Shown piece by piece: positions 27,401-38,474 of a DNA stretch of 46,670 nucleotides; within the stretch, counting starts at the first letter, position 1; the number at the start of each line of letters is the position of its first letter. This stretch comes from Trichoplax sp. H2 (taxonomy: Eukaryota; Placozoa; Uniplacotomia; Trichoplacea). The DNA is taken from contig NOWV01000330.1 of assembly GCA_003344405.1 (NCBI GenBank), positions 1 to 46,670 on the forward strand, given 5' to 3'. The notes below the pieces were generated by a model. That model worked only from the letters and a program-made list of their open reading frames with translations, had not been told where the DNA came from and made no database searches. The translations under genes were made by a program, and so were the position numbers.

Positions 27401-30400
27401 CTTCATTTCCTTTCGATACGGGCTTAATTATTATGGTTATTTATTTAGAAAATTAAAATCTATTTAATCTTTTTATATTGCCAAATAAACGATAATCAGT
27501 AGTGCCCATTTCTATCCTTTAGAGATTTTTTTGACTCCTAGTTCCAGTAGGAAAGGGAAATTTGATTCTAATTTCTATTGTGGACAAAGATATTTCTCTT
27601 TTCCGGCGATATTTATGGTCTATCCATTCATTACATGAACTGCGGTAGCAAATTAGTATTAATTTTCAATGTTGATGCTACAAGTAAATATTGATATTTC
27701 TTCATTTTAACTTACATCTAGCTAACTTATAATTTAATATCAAATGGTGAAATCGATATTTAATTTTAACATTATGCAAGCATCGTCAACAGACTTGATC
27801 ATTTTTACTTCTTCAAAATCTGCGTAACTCAAAAGTAGAAATATTAAATTAGTCTTAATTTTAATAACAGTAGTGCTAATTAAAACTAAACATTTTCTTA
27901 TAAGAAAAAACTTTGGATTACTTCCTATTTACTGTTACCAAAGGAGGAATAAATGACTAATAGAAAACTGGATTGAAGAATTATAACCATTAACTAAATA
28001 TATTTTCTTTCAAGCTAGCTAAATAATTTGAATAACATTTACTTTACTGTACTATAATTGTCAAGGGAAACTTTCTTCTTCCTAACTGATTTATATTGTT
28101 AGATTAGCAACCTATCATGTAATCCGAAACTAAAATTAAGTAAGTTTTTTAGGAAAAGGATCAAAATTAATGAATTATAGGATAAGTTTTCTAATAGTAT
28201 TCATAATGCAAAGTATCTATTTTTCTGCAGTATCAGCGACAGTTAGGCGTGAAAAGCGAAGAATAAAAACTTTAAGCACTGATAGCACTCATTATTTTCA
28301 GATATCTTGGATTTTATTCTAATAGTCCTGATAAATTTTTAAAAGTTTAATAATTCGTAGTGAAAATTAAAATAGGCGTGATTGCTTTAACATTAAATTA
28401 AAATTTCTGCACTGATCGAAAGAGATTTGAGATTTTAAGGATAGGTACGTTAACTACTGCTGTCAATAACTTGACATGTTATTTTTAGCCAACAACAGAC
28501 GATATTAATTGTAACGTGCTTACAAGAATGGGATAGAGAAAATTTTGCTCCGCCTAACCTATTGAAGTCATTTCTTGTTGTAGTATGTATAATTTGAGTA
28601 AAAATATTGTCACTTTTAACTATTCCAGAGTTTTATTCTCTATATCTGAATAGAGCGGATGATATCAAAGACTGTAATAGAAGAAATAACAGTGGGAAAA
28701 TTCATCTTTTCATCAATCAATTTAATCCCAGCGAAAAAGATGATTGAAGAGAAAGACTTGTTAAACGTATTACTTCTCTAATTGCTAGCAATGAATAGTC
28801 TATCAAACGAAATCTAGAGTAAAAATTAAGCAAAAATTTGTTGTGTGGGTGAATTTGATTGCTACTATAGCGATTATGACGAAGAAACTAAATCGAATAC
28901 CAATAAAAATATTGATGGACAACATGCGAAAATTATATACAGTTGTAATCCCTTATCCTTCTAATTGTCGATAATGCGGTAGTGATCAATCAAATTGCAT
29001 AGATGACTCAGGCTAAGATATGCTTTCATGGAGTATACAATCACAATTCAAAAGAGTCGTGATTAAAAAATTAGCCCAGTATGAGTTATAAATTAGACGG
29101 CAAGGGAAAACAACTGCATAAACTTATAAATTCTTAAGCTGTTAAGTGGTAAGAGTCTATGGATCGATTTGTATGGAATACTCCAGAAAGAAAGCTATAT
29201 ATAGTTCAATTTAAATTCAATAAATAGAGAAAAGAACTGGACACAGGTAATAGCATTGTTCTTAAATAGCTTGCTGACAGCAGCTAATAAAAAAGTAAAA
29301 AACAGAGTCAGGAAAACAGACTGAATCATTTTTTATAATAGATGGTCTGACTTGAGGATATTGATTGTATAAGTAGAGAAATAGTTTCCCAAGCTTTTAC
29401 TGACAGTACGCTATCATGATATTATCAAACAGCTTAAGAAAAGACCGATAATATGTTTCAAATCAAGTTAAATACCATCATCACTGAAAAGAGATAAAAT
29501 AGCGGAGAAAATAAGCCTAATACAGTTCCACAATTACTCAGTGCGACTGTATTAAAGATGGATGTTATCAGTATTAAAAACTTAGTTATAGAAGGATATC
29601 GTGGATATCGCAGAAACTCCCAGTATGACAAAGAAAAATTCCTTAATGTTGCAATGTTAAAATCATTTTATGGTCTAAAATAGGATAGATATGGTAGTTA
29701 ATACTTCACTTGCGTTCTTGAAAAAAATAATAAAACGTTATTGATAGAATTACTGTAGCTGCTAAAATCTAAGAAAAGTTTGACTCATAGTATATAGTAT
29801 TAAAAATTCATTACGGGTGTAGTGGATTTAAAAACAATGAAGAGTACTTTTAGTTAGGTAATTCATTTAGTCGTGTGAGTAAAATCAATTGAGAATTTTA
29901 TAGCATCTAAAGAGGGATGTTTGCTGTCTGTATATATTAACGGTTAAGGTATCACAACCTTAAAGACGTTATAATTTAATCGGTAAATATCAGTATAATA
30001 ATTCAAGACCGGAACTTTTATTTTATTATGAAAGTTCTTAATTTATTTTACAATAGCTCTGACGGCGACGCTTCAATTTTTACTAGAAAGTAATGCGTAT
30101 TAAATTGAGTGATACGATGATTTACGTCATACAACAGTACCGTATCTTGCTAAAGTTTTGTGGAGGTAAATTATGATAGTAAATTAATAAGAATTTATAG
30201 ATTGTAGAATTAATATTTATATCTCAATTTTACGGTAATTCTTAACGAATAGGTTAAATCGTATTCCAGCATTATTGAAGTTGTTATTGTTACTGAATTC
30301 AATATCGTGCAAGATTACCCTCTTCATAATTTCAATACAGACCCATAACTATGGTTACAATATGATTAAATTAATATTGAATTCAAATTGAAATAAACCT

Positions 30401-32011
30401 TAAAATATTCAATTTTAAGAAGGCATAATAGTAGATACGTATTTTAAATTATTCTAAGAGATAGACATAATATGTAGGGCCATGCATATATCGAACCGCT
30501 AATAGCCTGATCTTCGCTGATAGTTAAAAAAATTATTGGAATATAGGTTTCGTTAAAAGGGATTAAATTAACGGATTTACGGAAATATAATTTACTCCCA
30601 GGTGTTTAAGCTATAAGCTTAGACATAACGTTGAATATTTACAAAACTGTTATCCCAAAATAAGTTTCAAGGTTAAATTAGATTAAAGTAGTAATATAGT
30701 ATTCATGGAGGCATTGGTCAAGGAAATTTAATACTAATTTTTCTCTCAAACATTCTCAGTCAGCACTATACCGATATAATTGATATGGCAATGGCCAAAA
30801 TACTTGTATCCTATCACCGACTATCCTTGCAATATTATATATATACTGTATGTCTAATGTCATAAACAACAGTATATTCTGAAAAGAGAATTAATTTGCT
30901 TATAGGTTAAATTTACTTAAATGTGATTTGGGGAACTTTATCTTTTCTTACTGATCATAAGAGTCTTTTAAGAATCCAGTTACTTATTTGCTCCACATGA
31001 AAATGTGGGTAAAACATACTCGTATCTATGTGTGAAGTAATACGTTAGAAGCTTGTATATAGATAAGCAGCTGCTTCAAACATTTCAGTATAAATTAATT
31101 TTTAATCTATACTGCCGTCATTTAATGCATATAAACAATTTAAAGGTGATTTTTTACTTTTTTTTTTTCCGGTAACTGATTTTACCAAGGATGAGATGAC
31201 TTACAGTGTTTGCATTCCAAATTATATATTCTGTTTGCTGAGTTAATATATTCGGGACAGAGTAAACAATAGGCTTTAAAAATCTTATTAGACAAATATT
31301 TTAGCCTGAAGCGAAATAGGAGTGTTATTTTCGAAATTATACTTAGCAAGAAGTAGTCGACTTTAAGAGCCGAGTTCTTTTGAGAATAAAAGCTGATCGT
31401 GTCTTTATTTATTTGCTACACTTTACTACTGCTTTTTCTCTTAATGAAAATAACAAACAGAGAATAGTGCCAATTGACTAGCACGTTTCATTTTTTATAG
31501 TTTTTACTCCTGCTGCGTAATGGCGTAATTTGAAATAAATATTGTATATGAAGCAATGAAAATTGTGAGGAAGTTCTCGACTTTCAAATTAATCTCTACA
31601 AGTAAATCTCTTTAAATGATAATAGTAAAATATAGAAACTTATGATCATCAATCTAAGAAAATTCATAATGGGGTAATCTTAAAATGTTAAACGTCAAAT
31701 TGAAATCCTAGATGCAACTGTATTTTATGGTATAGCGATGAATAGAAAGCTGTCTTAAGCATAGTTATCGTGTCGAATGAGGATTCGTTAAAGTTTAATT
31801 AAAATATGACGAGTTAGTTGTTTAAGCGAACAGAAAAGAGTTCAAGTAATCCAAAAATATTTTATAACAGATTATATCATGCATTAAAATGTGGTTAGAA
31901 AAGATTAAATTCAACGATTATATTCATACCTCCTTGTACATCGTTGAAATTATAGACCAATATGGCTAATGCCACCGCTATATTCCAATATAGTGATATC
32001 TTGCGATTCAT
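15487..32011 (-). CDS. Transmembrane mucin: NIDO, AMOP, VWD, EGF repeats, SEA, TM
   Basis: Hand-joined from 23 exons, every junction in phase, about 1500 aa. Exons, right to left: 32011-31930, 24255-23968, 23769-23633, 23150-22767, 22499-22002, 21899-21683, 21229-20663, 20507-20244, 20070-19770, 19614-19277, 19160-19041, 18609-18490, 18273-18151, 18052-17933, 17816-17661, 17520-17411, 17306-17236, 16901-16771, 16683-16552, 16314-16192, 15946-15877, 15759-15710, 15587-15487. Domains by rough residue: signal peptide 1-27; S/T-rich 30-123; NIDO 170-390; AMOP 398-535; VWD 536-725 (GDPH at 540-543); linker 725-812 with the SLFTY block seen in MUC4/SUSD2-like proteins; Ig/cadherin-like 813-905; eight EGF modules 905-1238; SEA 1239-1342 with G1301-S1302 in the GSxxx self-cleavage context; three EGF modules 1343-1467; one helix 1469-1491; tail KHNQKKT. 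It resembles MUC4-type surface mucins with an outward adhesive ectodomain. The least certain part is the first exon. Confidence 0.88.
24256..31929 (-). other. Presumed 7.7-kb first intron of the mucin gene
   Basis: AT-rich sequence with no frame above about 66 codons. It holds a degenerate repeat family at about 27.1-27.9 kb and a short stretch at about 29.56-29.75 kb that faintly resembles Copia reverse transcriptase (see findings). No further exon with fitting phase was recognised, although short S/T-rich exons could be missed. Confidence 0.45.
27130..27960. repeat. Degenerate repeat, four copies of an AAATTAGTCTTAATTTTAA block
   Basis: Similar blocks start at about 27150, 27349, 27650 and 27846 (spacings near 200, 300 and 200 bp). 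The first two share further bases downstream (…TTAAAGAAAAT / …TTAGAGAAAAT). Copies are strongly diverged and no coding frame is conserved. Confidence 0.4.
31930..32011 (-). other. Candidate signal-peptide exon 1 of the transmembrane mucin
   Basis: On the minus strand an ATG at 32011 opens 27 codons, [20 protein letters not shown] and then NFNDVQG: a basic start, hydrophobic core and small residues before a likely cleavage point. It ends in phase 1 at donor GTATGA. The next exon in the same direction (24255) begins after AG with CG GAA ATG, so the split codon G|CG gives Ala and the frame continues. No other minus-strand gene lies downstream to receive this exon. The weak point is the implied 7.7-kb intron, far longer than the others in this gene. 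Confidence 0.6.
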
Positions 32012-34845
32012 TCTAATGCTGTTTGTTGCAAGATGATCACTTTCTTAAATTGGATTTAAAGTAAAAATAAATGTAGAAACGATGAACCGATATTTTGATG
32101 TTGAATTTACCGATATTTTAAAATTTAAGATAAAGTTCCAATTTGATCAATAGCAAGAATCGTTAATATGATTATGCCAGTTGACAGCGATATAGTTTCT
32201 ATTTTTCAGAAGCGATAAAATCGTCGACTTCGTCCCGTAGGTGGTCAAAGGCTCTGTTCACGTTCTTTTACCCGCTTAAATAACAAACAAAATAACAGCA
32301 GCTAGAATCGATGCTTTCATGAATTTAGATCATTTCTACAGTCGTTTCGTCAATTAAATTATTTGTTTTAATCTACTGATAAATCAATGCAATATTTTGG
32401 TTGCTAAGAAACCTACAAAAGAAAATTAAATAATACTAATAATTAGTATAGCGGTTTAATCATTTCGATTGGATAACAATGGAATTGCTTACGATTATGT
32501 ATCAACAATTCTCAGTGCTCGATTTTTTATAGCTCTATCCAGTATGAAGTGTAGTGTAGCTGTTAAATAGTTAAAATGACCTCAGCTTTATTCCGTATCA
32601 CATGAACAATAATAATTTACCCCTATTGTTAGTTGTCAACAACTTACGTAGATATTTGAAATTCTATTTGAGATGAAAGAGAAAGAATTTTATCACGAAT
32701 TCATGGTGCTTGATAACTTTTATCCGATGGGATACATTACATACTGCATGAGTATATGGCATATTATACGTACAAACAGATATACTATATAGCCTATCGA
32801 AATAGGTGTGGCATTTTACTTGTTTAAAGCAATTATATTTAGTAATAGAAGTAGCGTCTACTACAATAAAATATTTGCCACGCTATTTTTTGATTGATAC
32901 ATAGATTGCATCATGACTCAAAGTAGAATATCAATCCTACCCTGTAGATATAACTGATACTACCATCTGCAGTGCCTTACGTAGCCTAGCATCAATCATA
33001 GCACCTAACAATATCTCCATTAGTGATAAATAATTGTTAAGATTACTACATACGCATATTCTTCTCCCACTACTCTAGCTATTGATATTATGTTAAGAAG
33101 CGAATCAAATTAATTTCCTGAGAAAAATAATTAGAATCCTGTATTATAAAAATTTTTTTAGCATTAAAACGAAGATTGCCATGATAAGAGTTTTAGTCAT
33201 GCAATCCTGCTTCATACAGAGAGACAGCAGATCTGTTCATGCTTTGGTTGGCTGAGAAATGTAATTTCCAAGCTAGGAATTAGGATGTGCAGTTTGTTAT
33301 TGCAACTTATTTTAAACCACTATACAATAGTTATTATATTTGCGTAGTATCTTAATATGAATCTTTGGGATGTCGTTTTTATTCACAGTGGTAAAGTATT
33401 ATCGCTAGCTAGTGCAAGACTTATTGCGATTCAGGCTAGCATACTTATTATTACATCTGTTATCATTCCGTTCTTGGCCATCACTTATTTTCATTTACTA
33501 ATGTTGTTTTTATAGCTATCAGATACTCGATTTATTGTGATGTTAAAACGCTCATGTGCACGAAAAATCTTTGTGAAATTGATCAAAGACTTAAGTCAAA
33601 CTCTGCGAGCATTTAATCTTAAATTCGTGAATATAATTGGATATTACGGTTCTTTCATAAGCGTATAATCTCTAATGCAGATGAAAGAGTGATCACCTTA
33701 ATTAACCAGTAGAGGAGTTATAGGGTGGTTAGTGGTTACTCTATATGTTGTCATGATAATGACCCTTTTATACTTCTGTAATAAAAATAATCTGCTGCAA
33801 TTTGAAGATATACCGTATTAGACTCAAGCTCTGTAGCCCTATTGCATGCAAATATTGTAAATGAAGTGCTGTTAACAACTGAGTTAGGCGGCTAGGTACT
33901 TTCATCTTGCTGACGCTTTAAAAAATAACATTAGCATTCAATATTAACAGCTAGTTAATAATAAATAGTACAACAGTTTGATTCCACCATTCACGACTTC
34001 AATTATGATATAGTTAGCAGATCATTTTGCCTTGATTAAAATACAATTTTAAACAATTTTCTATTGAAGACTAGTAATATTATGAGTTGAATTATAAGTA
34101 TAACTGCGATATATCTTTTAGAGTTCATAGTATAGTATCACTAATATCGTACTACACATACTATTTGCATATACTGTAAGTAAGTATTGGTGTATTTCTG
34201 TAATGCTGTATTCCTATATTTAGGAATTTATTTATATTATATATTCCTATATTTATTATATAACTGTGTATTCCTATATTTATTTAGTTGATATGGTAGA
34301 ATTACTATATACATAGCATCCTATCTCAAAACAACACCAAATATGTTTTTAACAGCTTCAGCAGATACAATAGTTTCTATTTCATAAACGATTTGTCGGT
34401 TAAAAGATAGTAAGGTAACAATATTACCATAACAATTTATCGAAGCTGAAGATGCAAATTTATAGATAATTTAGTATTTTAGTCAAAGTCCTATAAGATC
34501 TCACTTCAAACCGATTAAAATTTTTTTCTGTTACTAAAGTTAGCAAAACGCTATCGTATCTCACAATATTGATAGCTGATACAACGAGTATATATGCAGT
34601 ATATAGCCTTCAAATTTCCAGGATTTATTAAACTCCTATGCAAGACTTGCTTGCATTTAATGCAACAGGTTCCAAGACTGAATTTATAAGAACTGATACA
34701 ATGAGAGTCCGAACTCAAATCGCCTATGTAACCACTTTTAAGTTAGCAACAGTTGCGCTACCACATAACATAGAAAAGATCATTCAGATAATCATAATTG
34801 ATTTGACATCGAAAGTCATTTTGAATTGTAAATAAACCAAGGTAA
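32012..34845. other. Intergenic, no gene supported
   Basis: About 2.8 kb between the putative mucin promoter and the 3' end of the epoxide hydrolase gene. A short tandem repeat with core TATTCCTATATTTA occurs three times between about 34206 and 34285. A 103-codon frame at 33357-33668 has one internal TAG and no recognised domain. Confidence 0.45.
34206..34285. repeat. Short tandem repeat, TATTCCTATATTTA x3
   Basis: The core occurs three times within 80 bp, separated by TA-rich spacers of similar length. Non-coding. Confidence 0.5.
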
Positions 34846-36675
34846 TTAAATATTGTCATGCGAATATTGCTTATCAGACTTCAAAATAAAATCAATGACA
34901 TCCCTAGCTAATATATCAGGCTCTTCTAAAGCAGCAAAATGTCCGCCTCTAAGCATTGTGTTGTAAGTGACTATTTTCTTGTATCTATGAGATAACCAAG
35001 ATCGCGGCGGTCTGGAAACTTCATTTGGAAAATTTGCTATACCTGCCGGAATGGATATTGGTACTCTACATAGAAAATAAATTACTTATCAATTCTCGTA
35101 ATAATAGTAAGATTATAAAAGACATTCTAAAACAGGAGCATTAATATTTTTAACATAACGAATGGTAGAAGGTCAAAGAATTGCGATGTAAATACCAATA
35201 CTAGGTTCACCTTTCTAACTCGAAAGTCTTACTGTTGAATATGGATTCTTTATAGTAACGGAGGGATGGTACTATTGTTTGTGTTACCCAATAGATCATA
35301 ACATTTGTTATGAGCTCATCTTTTGTGAATTTCTCTTCAATGCAATCAATTTTGCTTGTATTGGAGCATCCAGACCAACGGATAAATTTCTCAATAATAT
35401 AAGCAGCTAACCCTAATGGTGAATCATGAAGTGCAAGTCCTAATGTATCAGGTCTGGTGCTGTGTAAGAAAAAGTGCGACATTTCAATGGAATACTCAAT
35501 AATCCTTTGAAGGAAAGGAAAGACTCGCTTGCGCTCTTCAGGATCTAATGGAAAACGTCACGTAATTGTTAACTGGAAGCTCGTATGTAGGATGGTACTA
35601 TAGCTATCACTGAAATATCAATACTGCAATCAACAATAAGCAGTGTCCTTATGTAGTGCAGCGTTTGTCATATGAAATTTATAAGCTATCATGTTTATCA
35701 AGCTTAAAAAAGTAATTTGCCTAATTTGTATTCAACAATTGATAAGCATAATAGTAAGACAAGATATTACATCCATACCTGGGACAAATAACGACGGAAA
35801 AAAGCTGCCTATACTATAAGTTAGGATAGGATTAGGAGCTGTCATAAATACAAAGTTGACGTGCAACCCTTTGCAATGCCTATTTAAAACAGTAAAAGCA
35901 ATGTTAGTTCCAATGCAATCATGTTTATACTTGTACTATGAATAAGAAACTATGATACCGACTTAGAATCTAATATAGCCATCGCATTGGCAATTGCAGA
36001 TCCCCAATCACCACCTTGAACATAGTAGTGATTGTATCCTAATCGTTGCATTAACTGTATGAATATACTAGCTGTTTCAATAGTGCCTAATCCAGATTTT
36101 TCTGGAGGACTTGAAAATCCAAAGCCAGGTATTGACGGAACAATCACAGTGTGATTGGCCTTTACTAATATCGGGATGACTTTGTAAAACTCATAAAATG
36201 AGCCCGGCCAGCCGTGTATCATTAAGATGACCTTGGTTGACTTTTTGGCCAAATCATCACTGCCAGTTTGATGAATAAAATGGACATTAATTCCTTGTAT
36301 TCTTGTTTTGTAATGATTAAAGTTGTTTATAGTTAGTTCATGATTTCTCCAGTTGTAATGATTTTGCCAATAATTTGCTAGTGATAAAATATAATCTGCA
36401 TTGGTTCCATAATCCCAATGAGTGTCTTGCAATGTTGCATAATTTCGAATCCTTTTCAACCTTGTATTTAAATCTCTTATGGCACCTTGACTAATGTTGA
36501 CTTTGAACGGCTTAATTGTTGTATCATTTTCAATGCTATGAGATGGACTGTTGGTCCAGCATTGATCATTCTTGATGTACTTGGAAAGATCGACCGTTTG
36601 TGATAGGAAATAGTAATATCCGGCAGCAATAATAATCACGACTATCGTAGCTATACTATACCCATTCATTTGCAA
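34846..36675 (-). CDS. EPHX1-like: Microsomal epoxide hydrolase (EPHX1-like), complete
   Basis: Four exons (36675-35963, 35879-35779, 35544-35211, 35065-34846) join in phase to 455 aa, the same length as human EPHX1. An N-terminal hydrophobic helix (about residues 7-25) anchors it in the ER. The alpha/beta-hydrolase core shows the oxyanion loop H154-GWPGS, nucleophile D223 in GGDWGS, acid E398 in FPNE and base H425 in GGHFAALEEP. The acid-to-base spacing of 27 residues is the same as in the human enzyme. Such enzymes open epoxides of xenobiotics and lipids to diols through a covalent ester on the Asp. The first donor has to be GTCGGT (exon ends AA|) because the nearby GTATCA would break the frame; the result reads through to the conserved HCKGLH block. 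Single copy here, no partner genes nearby. Confidence 0.93.
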
Positions 36676-37669
36676 GCAGATTATCTAACAATTACACATG
36701 ATTACCCTGAAGAAGAACCATTTGATAGCATTAATATTAAGTATATCTCTGTTCAACAATCAATATACCTGTCTAAGGATAATCTCGTCGAAGCATTGCT
36801 GTATACACTACAGTATACAGTCAGTACAGTATGTCTAGTCATTAACTACAGTAGTACATGTTGTAGTTTATAAAACATAGTAATGTAATCGTGTCATGCT
36901 TAATATTTGTAAGTCAGGATATATCAATCAATTATATTATCGTCAAAACATACTGGATTTCGATGCACTTTGCGAGGAAATAAATAAATTGTTGTTGATG
37001 ACTGGTATGATTGGCAGAATCTCCCAACGAATAACAGCAAAGTACGATCGCATACAGAACTCACACGAATAGAATCGGCAGTCTAGTCATGCAGTCGACT
37101 GGTAAGCGGTATATCGAACTACTGCAATTTGCTCTTTGTAACAGAATGGAGCAAAAGTTGGCTCTACTTGGTACTAGATAAATCTGTAAACAGTGTCTTG
37201 AGTAGTCAAGTACCTACCTGATTAATAAAGGAGTAGCGGATTTACTACTGGATAAATAAACAAGATGTGCAACATGATTACTAGAGACCTCTAATTCAGG
37301 GTCTCTTATGATTACAGTACTACAGTAAATCATACTCACACTGTTTGGGTGTTTTTGTCGAGCAGTCCAGTTGTCCGTATTTCAGGCTCAATCCATTCCC
37401 ATACAAAGACTGCTAGTGACACGGTGTTCAAATGACGCATTGTTCTACGTACCACGTGAGAAGTGGAGCGTAATATTGGAGGCATGATGGATCATGCGCC
37501 AAGAAAACGCTTGTACCAGAACGTTGACGCAACGAAGGCAATTTTTTGATTGGCTGAAGTAAAAAAGATTGCTAGATTCTTGACCTACTACACGCATAGG
37601 GAGTAAAATGGAATGAAAGCAGGTTGTTGTTTTACCTTCGGCTTGACTTTTGCCACTGCATCGAGTCCA

Positions 37670-38332
37670 TTCTAAAATGGATGCGACCGCAATGGCACCC
37701 ACACGACGATCGAAAAGGATCAACACTTGCTGTACGTGCATCCTGCGCAAAAGCAGTACACCACGGGTCCAAATTTAGGGATGAAAAAAGGCTTGATCGT
37801 CAAGGACAGCACACTCACAGCTTCAAATGACTGCCACGGCCCACCGATATTCTTCCATGTCTACACAGGCATTTGTTGAAGCGATCAAAGTTGATTGAAT
37901 ACCATGTCTTAAGTTCACTAGAGCTAAGAGAACACTTTACACTTTATTATAGAAGGTATTGGGCGCATATTTTGCTGGACAATGATGCTGATAAAGATGT
38001 AGGTTAAATCAATACAGATCCGTCCATTTTACGCTTGCTGGTGATACAGTACTACTGTCACAGTCATGTTGAATCATACTGTACTGTGCGGTGCTGCTTA
38101 GCTTGCATTGCATGATGGTTCGTTCATTCATTGCATTACATCAGTGCATTGTACTGTACTGTATACCATCCCCTTAAAATGAAAGCACTGACTGCAATGT
38201 TTATTTTGATATTGACGGCTTCTCTTTTTAGACGTACGTGATACAATAATGGTGCCATTTTGCGATCGCAAAGGATTAATGAACGACCGCAAGGCACTAC
38301 ACTACGATCGAAAAGGATCAACGTTTGCTGAA
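37670..38332 (+). repeat. Two copies of a block containing CGATCGAAAAGGATCAAC upstream of metallothionein
   Basis: The sequence ACGATCGAAAAGGATCAAC followed by TTGCTG is at about 37706-37732 and again at about 38302-38330. In both cases it is preceded by a CGACCGCAA…GGCAC segment. A partial third copy (GATCGCAAAGGATTAA) lies at about 38263. The second full copy ends directly before the putative TATA box, so the block may be a duplicated promoter-proximal element. Confidence 0.6.
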
Positions 38333-38336
38333 AAAG

Positions 38337-38344
38337 TATAAAAG
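38337..38344 (+). promoter_or_regulatory. Putative TATA box (TATAAAAG) of the metallothionein gene
   Basis: A perfect TATAAAAG about 138 bases before the ATG, followed by a T-run and a G/C-richer leader. The position would place the transcription start near 38367 and give a 5' UTR of about 105 bases. Inferred from sequence only. Confidence 0.5.
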
Positions 38345-38474
38345 TGCTACCAACGCTTGTTCAGTATACTTTTTTTTTTTCCGATCCTTCACTGTTGCTG
38401 TTCACGTCGTCGGCGTTCCGTTAAAATTTCTACCGATCAATTTCCATTCCTTTGCGTTACAATTTCTAACTTCA

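Larger units (their letters stand above)
36676..38474. other. Divergent intergenic region between epoxide hydrolase and metallothionein
   Basis: Upstream DNA of both genes. It holds many TACAGTA/TACTGTA elements and a duplicated block with GATCGAAAAGGATCAAC (separate entries), plus a likely TATA box. Short frames on both strands here are not supported as genes. Confidence 0.5.

Noticed and set aside
28860-29560. A plus-strand reading in which many stops sit where Gln or Arg might be, suggesting a recoded or heavily mutated gene
   Set aside because: Stops are about one in eight codons, no rarer than expected for AT-rich random sequence, and no domain is visible.
37971-37977. GGGCGCA, a match to the complement of the metal response element core
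   Set aside because: About one match per kilobase is expected by chance and it is about 370 bp before the TATA box, with no second copy nearby.
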